A stretch of DNA of 64,000 nt. Source: Phycisphaerae bacterium (GTDB lineage Bacteria > Planctomycetota > Phycisphaerae > UBA1845 > Fen-1342). Positions 43,805 to 53,796 of this stretch are shown one piece after another. Both the position numbers and the translations under genes were made by a program. The DNA lies in NCBI GenBank assembly GCA_017999985.1, contig JAGNKU010000009.1, positions 124,001-188,000 of the forward strand. Direction: 5' to 3'. The notes under the pieces were generated by a model that saw only the letters and a list, made by a program, of their open reading frames with translations, had not been told where the DNA came from and did no database searches. Position 1 is the stretch's first letter; every line of letters starts with the position of its first letter.

Positions 43805-45937
43805 ATGCGTATCCGCTGGAAGCTGTTGCTGCTCCTGCTGGGCATCGCGCTGATTCCGCTCGGCGTGACCGGCTGGCTGGAGAACCGCGCGCTCGAGCGC
43901 ATGGGGCACGAGCTCGGCGCGCAGACCCGAGATGCGCTCATCGACCGCGCCGGCCGCCAGTTGGCACAACTGGCCGGCGAATACGGCACGCTCGTCCGGC
44001 GCGAGCGCGAGACCATTCAGGTCGCACTCCAGGCCCAAGCCCGCGAAGTGGAGCACTGCCTCGCCATGCCTGTGCCCGTGCCCGCGCCGCGCGTGCTCTG
44101 GGCGGCCGATTACGAGACCGACACGCCTCCGGCCGGGGCCACGCGCTCCGAGAAGCTCCTTCGCCCGACCCCCGACGGCCGCCAGGAACCCATGCTCGTC
44201 ACGCTCGACGAGCCCGCCCTGTACTTGGCACCCGGCGTGACGCGGGCGGCCGTGGCGGACGACGTCGCGCGGCTCGCCAGTCTGCGCGCGGGGTACCAGT
44301 TCCTCCGCCAGGGCCACCCCAAGCTGATCTGCTGGCAATACACGACCCTCGCGAGTGGCGTGCACTCGGCGTACCCCGGTCACGGCGAGTATCCAGTCGA
44401 TTTCGACCCGCGCCAGCGGCCGTGGTACCGCCGTGCGGTCGAGCAGGGCGATCTGACCTGGAATCCCCCCCTGATCGACGCCTCGACGCGCGAGGTCATG
44501 ATCGCCGTGACGATGCCCGTGCGCGACCCCGCCGGCAGAATCGTCGGCGTGACCGGCATCGACATGATGCTGCGCGACCTGTTCCAGGGCGTGCAGGTGC
44601 CGGTCGCGTGGTCACGCGACGCCCACACGCTGATCATCACCGCCAGGGACGCGCCGCGCGCTGACCACCCCGGCCTGCTGGTCATCGGGGAAAAGACGTA
44701 CCTGGCCGCCGGGCAGCACTGGGATGTGCCGATCGAGGTGGACTGGCTGGAGTCCGGCGATACGGTGCAGTTGCAGCAACTGGCGGACGACGTACGCGCC
44801 CGGCGTCCGGGGCTGCGTGAAATGCCCTACGACGGGCGCAACAGCCTGTGGGCCTACGGGGCTGCCGACGCCCAAAACGCCTGCGTCCTGCTGGTCGTGC
44901 CCTATGACGAGCTCGTCGCGCAGGCCGCCACGGCGGAGAACCAAGTTTTGCAGCGCACGCAGCATCAATTGCGCCTGACCGGCATCACGGTCGTCGTAGT
45001 CGCAGTCCTGGTCTTCCTGGTGGCGTTCTTCGGCTCCCGCACCGTCACGCGGCCGATCGCGGAGCTGGCGGAGGTGGCCCACCGCGTGGCCCGCGGCGAT
45101 CTCGCGGTGCGCACCCACATCCGCACCCGCGACGAGCTGGGCGAGCTCGGGCGCACCGTGAACCGCATGATTCCGCAGCTCGCGGACCGCATGCGCATGC
45201 GCCACTCGCTCGCGCTGGCGATGGAAGTGCAGCAACGCCTGCTGCCGGAGTCGGCCCCGCACATCGAGGGCCTCGACGTCGCCGGGCGCAGCATCTACTG
45301 CGACGAGACCGGCGGCGATTACTACGACTTCCTGCAGCTCGACGCGATGGGGCCGCGGCAGCTCGGCGTCACCGTCGGCGATGTCACGGGCCACGGCATC
45401 GCCGCCGCGCTGCTGATGGCCACCGGCCGGGCGCTCCTGCGCAGCCGGCTGCATATCCCGGGCAATCTCGCCCAGGTCATCACCGACATCAACCGGCAAC
45501 TGTCAGCGGATACCGACGCCGGCCGCTTCATGACGCTCGTCTACGTGCTGATCGACACGGCCGCGCGCACGCTGCGCTGGGTCTCCGGCGGACACGATGC
45601 GCCGCTCACGTACGACCCCACGACGGGCCAGTTCGGCGAGCTCGGGGGCGGCGGACTACCGCTGGGAATCGAGGCCCATTGGCAGTACGAAGAATACAGT
45701 GCGCCGCTGCTGCCCGCCGGCGCAGTCATCGTCCTCGGCACGGACGGGATCTGGGAGGCCCGCAGCCCGTCCGGCGAGATGTTCGGCAAGGACCGGCTCC
45801 GCGAGGTCATGCGCGCCAACGCGCAGCGCAGCGCCGACGACATCAGCGCCGCAATCACGACCGCGGTCGCCGCCTTCCGCGCCGGCGCCGCGCAAGAAGA
45901 CGACATCACACTCGTCGTCGTGAAGATCCTCCCGTAG
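43805..45937 (+). CDS. Membrane sensor phosphatase: Cache-HAMP-SpoIIE
   Basis: 710 residues. Membrane helix 1 at about 7-24 (LLLLLLGIALIPLGVTGWL), extracytoplasmic Cache-like sensor about 30-390 (YPVDFDPRQRPWYRRAVEQG, GVTGIDMMLRDL), helix 2 about 397-418 (GITVVVVAVLVFLVAFFGS), HAMP about 419-470, then a linker and the SpoIIE phosphatase about 475-710 (DETGGDYYDFLQL, VGDVTGHGIAAALLM, VLGTDGIWEARS, QEDDITLVV). It senses an external small molecule and dephosphorylates a partner-switching protein inside the cell. It may be co-transcribed with proS. Confidence 0.93.
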   Translation: MRIRWKLLLLLLGIALIPLGVTGWLENRALERMGHELGAQTRDALIDRAGRQLAQLAGEYGTLVRRERETIQVALQAQAREVEHCLAMPVPVPAPRVLWAADYETDTPPAGATRSEKLLRPTPDGRQEPMLVTLDEPALYLAPGVTRAAVADDVARLASLRAGYQFLRQGHPKLICWQYTTLASGVHSAYPGHGEYPVDFDPRQRPWYRRAVEQGDLTWNPPLIDASTREVMIAVTMPVRDPAGRIVGVTGIDMMLRDLFQGVQVPVAWSRDAHTLIITARDAPRADHPGLLVIGEKTYLAAGQHWDVPIEVDWLESGDTVQLQQLADDVRARRPGLREMPYDGRNSLWAYGAADAQNACVLLVVPYDELVAQAATAENQVLQRTQHQLRLTGITVVVVAVLVFLVAFFGSRTVTRPIAELAEVAHRVARGDLAVRTHIRTRDELGELGRTVNRMIPQLADRMRMRHSLALAMEVQQRLLPESAPHIEGLDVAGRSIYCDETGGDYYDFLQLDAMGPRQLGVTVGDVTGHGIAAALLMATGRALLRSRLHIPGNLAQVITDINRQLSADTDAGRFMTLVYVLIDTAARTLRWVSGGHDAPLTYDPTTGQFGELGGGGLPLGIEAHWQYEEYSAPLLPAGAVIVLGTDGIWEARSPSGEMFGKDRLREVMRANAQRSADDISAAITTAVAAFRAGAAQEDDITLVVVKILP

Positions 45938-46041
45938 GGTGGGCACCACCCACCTCCCCGGGGAGAGCGAAGCCCTTGCTGAGCCGCGCACATGGGAACG
46001 CAGGCCCCGTCGGGGGAGTTGAGCCGAGACGGCCGGCTCTG

Positions 46042-46076
46042 GCTGACTGCTGACCGGTGACCACTGATAGCTGGAT
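46042..46076. repeat. Heptamer tandem repeat, intergenic
   Basis: Units GCTGACT, GCTGACC, GGTGACC, ACTGATA, GCTGGAT in the spacer between the phosphatase and pgpA stops. Same family, opposite orientation, as 34776-34810. Confidence 0.8.
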
Positions 46077-46114
46077 CCGAGGGCGACGCTCCCGCCGATT
46101 CGCGCGCGGCATCA

Positions 46115-46651
46115 TCACACGCCCAACATCCCCGCCAACGGCGTCACCCGCCAAATCACCTGCCCCACCAGATTCGCATACACCCCCGCAATCAGGTCAT
46201 CGGTCAGAATACCCCACCCCGCCGGCAGCGCCTCCGCCTGGCGCGCGGGCGGCGGCTTCACCACGTCAAACACGCGAAACAGCAGGAACTGGCCGACCAG
46301 CACGCCCGCCACTGCCCATCCGCCGGACGCGTACGTCAGCGGCAGCATCAACATCCCGACCCACTGCCCGGCGAACTCGTCCAGCACGAACGGCTTCGGG
46401 TCGCTCCGCCCGAAACGCGCAATCGCCCAACCCCCCCACCGCACCGACATCCAGCTCGCCGCCACGATGCCGGCGAGCGTCACCACTTCCAGCGCGCCGC
46501 GGGGCGCCGTAGTCGCAACCGCCGCCAGCCACAGCACGGCGAACGCCAGCGTCGCCACCAGCGAGCCCCACGTCCCGGGCGCAAGCGGCATGAACCCGCT
46601 CCCCAGCACGGTGATGCATGTCGTCTTGAGCGGATCGCCCCGGCCCGTCAC
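46115..46651 (-). CDS. pgpA: Phosphatidylglycerophosphatase A
   Basis: 178 residues. GTG start at 46651 overlapping the pgsA stop (GTGA), so coupled. Signature TVLGSGFMPLAPGTWGSLVA near the N terminus, KPFVLDEFAGQWVGM with the acidic pair, FRVFDVVKPPPARQAEALP and GILTDDLIAGVYANLV; these are the PgpA metal-dependent active-site segments. It removes phosphate from phosphatidylglycerophosphate, the step after PgsA, giving phosphatidylglycerol. Confidence 0.93.
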   Translation of the reverse strand: MTGRGDPLKTTCITVLGSGFMPLAPGTWGSLVATLAFAVLWLAAVATTAPRGALEVVTLAGIVAASWMSVRWGGWAIARFGRSDPKPFVLDEFAGQWVGMLMLPLTYASGGWAVAGVLVGQFLLFRVFDVVKPPPARQAEALPAGWGILTDDLIAGVYANLVGQVIWRVTPLAGMLGV

Positions 46652-47322
46652 GCGGGTCCTCCCGGCGGCGGTTCGGATGGCTGTGGTTTGGCGTCTTCCG
46701 GCAGCGGCGTCCCGCCGAGTGCCGCGCTGGTGAGCAGGAAGGACCGGGCGCGGTGGACGTAGGAAATCGCCGACAAAGCCGTCACGGCCACGGTGAGCCA
46801 GACGCACGCCGTCCGCACCGGCTGTAGCGCATCGAGCTGCCAGGCGAGCTGGCCGAGGATGAAGCACACGGTAGCCGATTGGATGAACATCTTGACCTTG
46901 CCGAACCACGACGCGCCGAACTCCTGCCCGGTCGATTCCGCGTGCGAACGGACGGCCGAGACGAGCAGCTCGCGGGTCAGGATCACGACGACCATCCAGG
47001 GCTGCACATCGGTGATGTTGACATTGGCGCGGCTGTCCCAGAAGTGCCGGCTGGCAAACAGGACAAAAGCGCCGCAGACCATAACCTTGTCGACGACGGG
47101 GTCGAGGATGCGGCCGAACGAGGTAACCGACTTCAGCATGCGGGCCAGCAGCCCGTCGACGATGTCGGTCAGCGCCGCAACCAGGAAGATCCAGAATGAG
47201 ACATGCAGCAGCCAGCGCAGGTTGTCGATGCGTGCCGCATCGAAGCAGGAGAGCAGCGCGAAGAACACGACCGCCAGGCCCAGCCGGGCAAGCGTGATCT
47301 GGTTGGGGATGTTGATGGTCAT
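46648..47322 (-). CDS. pgsA: CDP-diacylglycerol--glycerol-3-phosphate phosphatidyltransferase
   Basis: 224 residues. CDP-alcohol phosphatidyltransferase motif D(I)VDG...AR...GRILDPVVDK is visible (DIVDGLLARMLK, then FGRILDPVVDKVMV). Several membrane helices. It makes phosphatidylglycerophosphate from CDP-diacylglycerol and glycerol-3-phosphate. A Pro-rich tail of about 20 residues (LPEDAKPQPSEPPPGGPA) is an extension. Its stop overlaps the pgpA start, so the two successive enzymes of phosphatidylglycerol synthesis are coupled. Confidence 0.94.
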   Translation of the reverse strand: MTINIPNQITLARLGLAVVFFALLSCFDAARIDNLRWLLHVSFWIFLVAALTDIVDGLLARMLKSVTSFGRILDPVVDKVMVCGAFVLFASRHFWDSRANVNITDVQPWMVVVILTRELLVSAVRSHAESTGQEFGASWFGKVKMFIQSATVCFILGQLAWQLDALQPVRTACVWLTVAVTALSAISYVHRARSFLLTSAALGGTPLPEDAKPQPSEPPPGGPA

Positions 47323-47488
47323 CGACTCTGCCTGCCGCCTCGCCCCGCGACGACAACTCGACTGACGATCAGAGGTCCGCAGGGCGCATCAGCAGGCGCT
47401 GCGGCGGTCACGGATTCTCAAGGCGTGCAGCGCCGGATGGCCCGCAGTGGTTGCGAACCACGCCCGCCGCGCACCCGCACGTCCGCCA

Positions 47489-47590
47489 TCACGCCCCGGC
47501 CGCGTTACGGGCCTGGTCGAGGGCGATGATCACGAACGCGCCCAGGAAATTGAGGATCTCATAGATAATGAAGAACCACCAGAATGGCAT
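47489..47590 (-). CDS. 33-residue single-span membrane protein
   Basis: The start at 47590 (MPFWWFFIIYEILNFLGAFV) has GGGAG 8 bases upstream; longer in-frame starts exist at 47638 and 47671. One membrane helix rich in aromatics and a short polar end (LDQARNAAGA). It lies 166 bp upstream of pgsA on the same strand and may share its transcript. Function unknown. Confidence 0.6.
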   Translation of the reverse strand: MPFWWFFIIYEILNFLGAFVIIALDQARNAAGA

Positions 47591-47838
47591 TATCGGGCTC
47601 CCGATTCCGAATTCGCCTGCCCAGCGGACATTACGCATGATTAAGCGTATCGCCCGCCGCACTCGCCGCAAAGACCTGCCCGGCGGAAACCTGCCCGGAC
47701 CGCCGACGGGGGCCGTGCGTCACGGCCGCCAGACCAAGGCCGAATTTTGCGGTTCTGCGGCCGGCGGCCACCCGCTATTATACGGTGGAAGCTGAGTCTT
47801 GTGTGCAGCGGCGGGGGAACGGAGTGAGGGCGCACGCC

Positions 47839-48915
47839 ATGTCCGCAGTCCATCGCCACGGCGTACTTGTGAAACTGTCGATCCTGCTGACCGCGCTGGG
47901 TTTCGTCCAGACCGCAGCGGCCCAGGAGCGCCCGATGCCGGCGGGTACGCCCCTGCCGGATTATGCCCAAGTCCGGCCGACGGACGGCGGCGCCGGATTG
48001 GCCCTGCGCGCGGGCCTCGTGGACAACAACCTGCCCAACATCATGCTCACGGGCTACTGGCCGCCGACCAACGAGATGCTCCGTCGCTTCAGCCCCAGCC
48101 TGACCCAGAACCCGGAGGGCTGGATCGGCGAGAACTGGGAAGGGCGCGGCTACAACATCTATGCCTTCTTCCCCGAGTTCCCCAATGGGATGGGCAAGGG
48201 CGAGGGCGACTTCGAGGTCGATTACCAGGACACGTCCGCGGACTTCTGGTACTACACCGCCGCGCTGCAGCCCATCGCGGTGATGACGTACGGCCGCGCT
48301 GCCGATGACACGACCTGGCAGGTGGAAATGCGGCAGCGCAACCTCCCCTGGCACATGTGGCTCGACGACTACCTGGCCCCGGTGAAACCAACGCCGGCGC
48401 CGCCCGACAGTTCCGCCCCGCCCAGCTATGTGCGCTATTCCAGTCTCCCGGTTGACGACATCGCGGCTGCGGTGAACGCCGCCAACCTGGGGATCACCGC
48501 CTACGTCGACACCGTGGATTTCTGCGGCGAGTTTCTGTGTGAGTACGTGGCGTATCACGGCGTGTGGTACCACGGGCTGCATATGGACCCGCTCGATCCG
48601 GCGTCGGTCTGGGCCGCCGGGCACATCCACGTCGGCGGGCTGGTCAGCCTGGCCGGCGCGACCGAGGCCGCGAAAATCAGTCTGCGGCAGACGATCGCGT
48701 CGATTGACTGGCAGCGCTACCTGCCAGGCGATCTGAATTGCGACCTGATGGCGGATTTTGGAGACATCAACCCGTTCGTGCTGCGGTTGAGCAACCCCGA
48801 CGCGTACCAGGCCCTGTACCCGCGCTGCCTGAACGCCAACGGCGACATCAACGCGGATGGCGCCGTCAACTTCGGCGACATCAACCCGTTCGTGACGCTG
48901 CTCACAAACCCGTAA
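47839..48915 (+). CDS. Secreted pyroglutamyl-peptidase-like protein with dockerin-like end
   Basis: 358 residues from the ATG at 47839; GTG 47824 or ATG 47785 are alternatives. A signal peptide (HRHGVLVKLSILLTALGFVQ) follows. The core opens NIMLTGYWPPTNEMLRRFSP, where C15 peptidases have TGFEPFGG..NPS, and contains DTVDFCGEFLCEYVAYHGVW, which matches the C15 cysteine segment (AGxYLCNxxFY). If so the active Cys is the one in FLCEYV. The C terminus has two calcium loops, DLNCDLMADFGDINPFV and DINADGAVNFGDINPFV, as in the 9421 gene, so it may dock to the same surface partner. Family assignment is inference from motif similarity. Confidence 0.65.
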   Translation: MSAVHRHGVLVKLSILLTALGFVQTAAAQERPMPAGTPLPDYAQVRPTDGGAGLALRAGLVDNNLPNIMLTGYWPPTNEMLRRFSPSLTQNPEGWIGENWEGRGYNIYAFFPEFPNGMGKGEGDFEVDYQDTSADFWYYTAALQPIAVMTYGRAADDTTWQVEMRQRNLPWHMWLDDYLAPVKPTPAPPDSSAPPSYVRYSSLPVDDIAAAVNAANLGITAYVDTVDFCGEFLCEYVAYHGVWYHGLHMDPLDPASVWAAGHIHVGGLVSLAGATEAAKISLRQTIASIDWQRYLPGDLNCDLMADFGDINPFVLRLSNPDAYQALYPRCLNANGDINADGAVNFGDINPFVTLLTNP

Positions 48916-49007
48916 CGCGGCCCCAATTGCGGCACCGCCCACGGGTCATCATCCAGCTGAGCGCCGACGGCAGACGTGCGAAAACGTCTCGTCGAGCGTG
49001 ATCCGCG

Positions 49008-50237
49008 CTACTTCTCCTTCCCCCAGAGCTGCGCCAGCTCGATCAGCACCTTCACCGACGTCTCCATCTCCTCCAGGCACGCGAACTCCAGCGGCGAATG
49101 GAAGTTGTGCATGCCCGTCGAGATGTTCGGCGTCGGCAGGCCCATTTCGCTGAGCCGTGAGCCGTCCGTGCCGCCGCGGATCGACGCGTACTTCGGCTCG
49201 ATGCCGAGCTTGCGATACGCCTCGGCCGCCAGCGTGACCGCGCGCGGCTCCTTCTCCAGGTGCTCGATCATGTTCCGGTACTGCTTCGTGACGTTCACAT
49301 CAATCTTGGCTCGCGGGTGCTCGGCGGCCACCGACGCGGCAATCGTCCGCACCAGTTCGGCCTGCTGCGCCAGCTCCGCGGTCACGAAGCTGCGCAGCAG
49401 GATCTTGATTTTCACTTCCGGCACGCCGCCTTCGATCACGTACGGATGCAGGAAGCCGTCGCGCTTCTCGGTCGTCTCCGGCGCCAAGCGGTGCCACGGC
49501 AGCCGCGTGATGAACTGGCCGGCCAGCCGGATCGCGTTCACCATCTTGCCCGTCGCCAGCCCGGGGTGAATGTTCACGCCGGTGATCGTCACCGTCGCCA
49601 GATCGGCGGAGAAAGTCTCATTCTCCAGCTCGCCGGAAGCTTCGCCGTCGAGCGTATACGCGGCCGTCGCGTTGATCTTGCCGATGTCGACCTTGTCGGT
49701 CCCGCGGCCGACTTCCTCGTCGACGGTGAAGACCACGCGGATCGGGCCGTGCTTCAGCGCGGGCTTGCTCTGCAACTCGGCGGCAGCGGTCATGATCACG
49801 GCGATGCCGGCCTTGTCGTCCGCGCCCAGCAGCGTCGTGCCGTCCGACGTGATGATCGTTTTGCCCTTGAGCGCGGCCAGGCCCGGCGTCTCGTTGACCT
49901 TGATCACCTTCGACGGATCCCCCGCCAGCACGATGTCCTGCCCGTTGTAGTTCTTATGGAGCGTCGGCTTGACATTCTTGCCGCTGGCCTCCGGCGACGT
50001 GTCCTGGTGCGCGAGCCAGGCGATCGTCGGCGCGCCCGGCACGTTGCCCGGAATCGTGCCCATGACGATGCCGTGCTCGCTGACGTTCACGTCCGTGAGC
50101 TTCAGCGCCCGCAGCTCATCGGCCAGCATCCGGCCCAGCTCGAGCTGCCCGGGCGAGCTCGGCGCCTTGTCCGTGTCCTCGACCGCGGTGGTCTCAACCT
50201 TCACGTAGCGGCAAAAGCGATCCAGCAACGTATCCAC
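49008..50237 (-). CDS. pepT: Peptidase T (tripeptide aminopeptidase)
   Basis: 409 residues, standard length. M20B metallopeptidase: first metal ligand in WLAHQDTSPEASG, bridging Asp in LLGADDKAGIAV, Glu pair in FTVDEEVGRGTDKV, late His in ISTGMHNFHSPLEFA, and the substrate motif IRGGTDGSRLSEMGLPTPN. It removes the N-terminal residue of tripeptides in the cytoplasm. Transcribed alone; a REP-like palindrome lies upstream. Confidence 0.95.
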   Translation of the reverse strand: MDTLLDRFCRYVKVETTAVEDTDKAPSSPGQLELGRMLADELRALKLTDVNVSEHGIVMGTIPGNVPGAPTIAWLAHQDTSPEASGKNVKPTLHKNYNGQDIVLAGDPSKVIKVNETPGLAALKGKTIITSDGTTLLGADDKAGIAVIMTAAAELQSKPALKHGPIRVVFTVDEEVGRGTDKVDIGKINATAAYTLDGEASGELENETFSADLATVTITGVNIHPGLATGKMVNAIRLAGQFITRLPWHRLAPETTEKRDGFLHPYVIEGGVPEVKIKILLRSFVTAELAQQAELVRTIAASVAAEHPRAKIDVNVTKQYRNMIEHLEKEPRAVTLAAEAYRKLGIEPKYASIRGGTDGSRLSEMGLPTPNISTGMHNFHSPLEFACLEEMETSVKVLIELAQLWGKEK

Positions 50238-50301
50238 AACACGCCTCCGTCAGCGTCTTCCCAAGAGCCCGTGACCCGCGCGGGGCACGCCCCAATTACC
50301 C

Positions 50302-50356
50302 GGGTGGTACGGGCATCTTGCCCGTCGCCGTGGCGGGCGGGACGCCCGCACCACCC
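50302..50356. repeat. REP-like palindrome, copy 2
   Basis: Same family as 34152-34207: left arm GGGTGGTACGGGCATCTTGC, right arm ending GACGCCCGCACCACCC. It sits in the spacer between the pepT start and the end of the protease gene. Confidence 0.85.
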
Positions 50357-50436
50357 TCCCAAAGGCACCGCCTCCCCACGGCGGTGCCGTAGTCTGCACC
50401 GGCGCCACGCCGGTCGCAAGCGCCGGCCGCAACGGC

Positions 50437-53400
50437 CTACGGCATCCCGGCCTTCTTACTCTTGTCGGGGTACGGCGGCGGCGACGGCAGCTCAAACGGC
50501 TGCTCCGCAATCCGCTTCATCACGTTCTCGATCGCCGCGTCGAGCTGCGCGTCCTTGCCCTGCAGCACGTCGCCCGGCATGTTTTGCACCTCGATGTCCG
50601 GGACCACGCCCGTGCCCTCGATCAACCACTGGCGGTCGAGGCCGTACAGGCCGAATTGGGGCGGGGTGACCGTGCCGCCGTCCACCAGGTCCTGGTGCGG
50701 CTCGATGCCGATCGCGCCGCCCCAGGTCCGCATCCCGATCACCGGCGCCAGCTTGCGGATCTTGATGGCCTCCGCAAAGAACTCGCCGTTCGAGCCCGTG
50801 TCCTCGTTGATCAGCACGGCCCAGTGCCCGGCGAAGACGCACTCCGGCGTCGGCAGCGGCTTGCCTTCGCGCGGCTTCGTGACGCTCCACATCTGGCGCT
50901 CCAGTCGGTCGATGATCATGTCCGCCGTGAAGCCGCCGCCGTTGTAGCGCTCGTCGACGATGATGCCCTGCTTGTAGTGCTGCGGATACCAGGCCTTCGC
51001 AAACTCGATGCAGCCGGCGGCGCCCATGTCCGGAAGATGGAGGTAGCCGACCTGCCCCTTGGTCTTCTCGGCCACGTATGCCCGGTTCCGCGCCACCCAC
51101 TCGCGGTAGCGGATCGTCGACTCGCCGGCGATCGTCCGCACGCGATAGGTCTTGGCCCCGTCCGGCGACGGCTGGTCGTTGTACGTCAGCGTCACGACCG
51201 TGTCGGCCTTGTTCTGCAGATGCTTGTAGACCTCCGCGTCCGTGGTCACCGTCACGCCGTCGATCGCGATCAGGTAATTCCCGGCCTTGATCGGGCACCC
51301 CGGCTCGTCCAGCGGCGAGCGCCCGTCCGGATCGCCCGGCGTGCCCGGGATGATCCGGCTGATCTTGTAGTACTTCGCGCCGGGCTCGAGCGCGAACTCC
51401 GCGCCCAGCATGCCCGTCGAGACGCGCCGGCCGCGCGAAGCAATGTCGCCGCCCGACACGTACGTGTGCCCGATGTTCAGTTCGCCGAGCATCTCCCCGA
51501 TCAGGTAATTCAAATCGCTGCGGTCGCCGCAAAACGGCACGAACTTGCCGTACTGCGCCCGCATCGCCGCCCAGTCCACGCCGTGCATGTTCGGGTCGTA
51601 GAACCAGTCGCGCTGAATGCGCCAGGCCTCGTTGAAGATCTGCGTGAATTCCGCGATGCGGTCGATTTCGAGCCGCACCGCGCCGAGATTGACGCGCCCG
51701 TCACCGACATTCGCCGACGCGCCCGCATCCACGACGCCGTACGTGCTGCCCGCGCGATAAATGAGCTTCTTGCGGTCGGCGGACAGGTGGTAGTTGGCGA
51801 TGCCAGCCAGGACCCGCTTCGGCTCCTTCTTCTCCAAGTCATAGTGGTGCAGGTCCAGGCTGCCGCCCGTGTGGTCCGTCACTACCTGGTACTTCTCAAA
51901 CTCGTTCTCGGTCTTGGCCAGGTAGAGGAAACCCTTCTCCGTCGCTTCGAGCCGGAAATAGTTGCCCGCCGGCACGTTCTCCGCCACCAGGATCCGGCGC
52001 TCCAAACCTTCCAGATCGATCTTTGTCTTCTTCTCGTCGCCGTTCTTCTGGTCCGGCTTGTCCTTCTTCTTGTCTTGGTCGCCCTTCTCCTGCGGCTCGT
52101 CGCGCTGCGGTTCCGCGCCGGCTTCCGGCTCGGCCTTCTTCTCCGCCTCCTTCACTTCCTCGGCGGAGTCCTTGGGCGCGAACGGCGACGGCGTGTCCGC
52201 CGCCAGCAACACGATGTACGGCTGCGCCATCTCCAGGAACACGTGGTTCTGATCCACGAACCCCATCACCGGGTTGAACGTCCGGTTCGACAGGAAATAC
52301 AGGTATTTCCCGTCCGGCGAAAACGACGGGCTCCAGTCCTCGGTCTGATCGTCCGTCAGGCGATACGACTTCTTCTCCTCCAGCGAATACAGGAAGATGG
52401 CGTCGAACATCGACTGCTCCATCTTCGTGTACGCGATCCACCGGCTGTCCGGCGACCAGACGTAATCCTGAATGCCCCAGCGCTCCCAGGCGTCGTCGTA
52501 GTCGCTCTGGTCCAGCACGGTCCGTGTGCCGCTCTCGACCTCCACCAGGTTCAGCTTCATGAACTTGTCGGAGAACAGCAGGTACTTGCTGTCCGGCGAC
52601 CAGACCAGGTGCATCCGGAAGCCCAGCCCGCCCTGCGTGAGCTGCCGCCACTCCTTTTCCCCCTTCTGATCGACCAGGTAGATCTCCTCTTCACCGGTCT
52701 TGTCGGAGATGAACGCGATCCAGCGGCCATCCGGCGACCACGCCGTGTTCTTCTCGCGCGAACCCGACGCGCGGGTCAGGTTGATCGGCTCACCATCCTT
52801 CGCGGGCAGATTCAGAATCTCGCCCCGCGCTTCGATCAACACACGCACGCCCGTCGGCGACAGGCCGAACGAGCCCCTCGTCGGCTCGACACGCTCGAAG
52901 GCCGGCCGCACCGCGATGAGATCGCTTGGAATCTCGACCGGCACCGCATGCGACTTGCCCGTCGCGAGGTCGAGCAGATGCAGCGTCTCGCCGTACTGAT
53001 ACACGATGTGCTTCGGACCGAGCGACGGGTACTTCACGTCGTAGTCCTGGTACGCCGTCAGCGGCGTCACCTGCTTGGTCTTGACGTCGTACTTGTACAG
53101 GTTCAGCGTCCCGAACTGCCGGTCCGACACGAAGTAGATGGCGTCGCCGTGCCACATCGGGTAGTTGTCGCTGCCGACCCAGTCGGTAATCTTCTGATAG
53201 TCGCGCTTCTCCAGGCTCCCCATCCAGAGATCCTGCGCATCGCCGCCCACGTGCCGCTTCCACGTCGCCGACTCGCGCGAGATGCGGTTGTACGCGATCA
53301 TCTTCCCGTCCGGTGACACGGTCGTCAGGCCGGCCCGATCCACCGGCAGCCGCTCCGGCGGGCCGCCCTCGACCGACACGCGATAGACCTCCTCGCCGCG

Positions 53401-53796
53401 GAACGGATACTCGCGGACCGCGCGGAACAGGATCCACTTGCCGTCCGGCCACCACCCCAGCACGCGGTCCATCGACGGGTGGTACGTCAGCCGCCGCGGC
53501 ACGCCGCCCCTCGCGTCCATCACGTACACGTCCGTCCCGCCGTCATACTGAGCGGTGAACGCGAGCAGGCTCCCGTCCGGCGAGAACCGGGCCCACGTCT
53601 CCGTACCCGGGTCATTGGTGATCCGCCGGGCCGTGCCGCCCGTGATCGGGACGAGCCAGAGGTCGTCTTCGTACGTAAAGACGATCTGGTCGCTGGAGAC
53701 GTTGGCGATACGCATCAGGTGGCTTTCGGCGGAGGCGCCAGCGGCCAGCGTCGCCGCCGCCAGGAACAGCGCGAGTCGCAGAGTTCGGGTGCGCAT
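50437..53796 (-). CDS. Tricorn-type S41 protease, secreted
   Basis: 1119 residues. The start at 53796 is preferred over 53820 because AAGGAGAA precedes it and it opens a signal peptide (MRTRTLRLALFLAAATLAAG). Propeller repeats (PD40 type: ARFSPDGSLLAFTAQYDGGT, PSFSPDGKYLYFLS) cover about 25-520. A charged Lys/Glu linker about 535-600 is unusual in length. Then the C1 helical domain, a PDZ domain (about 775-870) and the S41 core (YLHLPDMG, VDERYNGGGFTADMIID, then the nucleophile Ser in EDTGSNGEFFAEAIK). It degrades peptides in the periplasm or outside; the propeller gates access. Transcribed alone. Confidence 0.93.
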   Translation of the reverse strand: MRTRTLRLALFLAAATLAAGASAESHLMRIANVSSDQIVFTYEDDLWLVPITGGTARRITNDPGTETWARFSPDGSLLAFTAQYDGGTDVYVMDARGGVPRRLTYHPSMDRVLGWWPDGKWILFRAVREYPFRGEEVYRVSVEGGPPERLPVDRAGLTTVSPDGKMIAYNRISRESATWKRHVGGDAQDLWMGSLEKRDYQKITDWVGSDNYPMWHGDAIYFVSDRQFGTLNLYKYDVKTKQVTPLTAYQDYDVKYPSLGPKHIVYQYGETLHLLDLATGKSHAVPVEIPSDLIAVRPAFERVEPTRGSFGLSPTGVRVLIEARGEILNLPAKDGEPINLTRASGSREKNTAWSPDGRWIAFISDKTGEEEIYLVDQKGEKEWRQLTQGGLGFRMHLVWSPDSKYLLFSDKFMKLNLVEVESGTRTVLDQSDYDDAWERWGIQDYVWSPDSRWIAYTKMEQSMFDAIFLYSLEEKKSYRLTDDQTEDWSPSFSPDGKYLYFLSNRTFNPVMGFVDQNHVFLEMAQPYIVLLAADTPSPFAPKDSAEEVKEAEKKAEPEAGAEPQRDEPQEKGDQDKKKDKPDQKNGDEKKTKIDLEGLERRILVAENVPAGNYFRLEATEKGFLYLAKTENEFEKYQVVTDHTGGSLDLHHYDLEKKEPKRVLAGIANYHLSADRKKLIYRAGSTYGVVDAGASANVGDGRVNLGAVRLEIDRIAEFTQIFNEAWRIQRDWFYDPNMHGVDWAAMRAQYGKFVPFCGDRSDLNYLIGEMLGELNIGHTYVSGGDIASRGRRVSTGMLGAEFALEPGAKYYKISRIIPGTPGDPDGRSPLDEPGCPIKAGNYLIAIDGVTVTTDAEVYKHLQNKADTVVTLTYNDQPSPDGAKTYRVRTIAGESTIRYREWVARNRAYVAEKTKGQVGYLHLPDMGAAGCIEFAKAWYPQHYKQGIIVDERYNGGGFTADMIIDRLERQMWSVTKPREGKPLPTPECVFAGHWAVLINEDTGSNGEFFAEAIKIRKLAPVIGMRTWGGAIGIEPHQDLVDGGTVTPPQFGLYGLDRQWLIEGTGVVPDIEVQNMPGDVLQGKDAQLDAAIENVMKRIAEQPFELPSPPPYPDKSKKAGMP

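Noticed and set aside
50584-53316. 910-residue open frame opposite the tricorn-type protease
   Set aside because: Shadow frame with skewed composition and no signal or domain.
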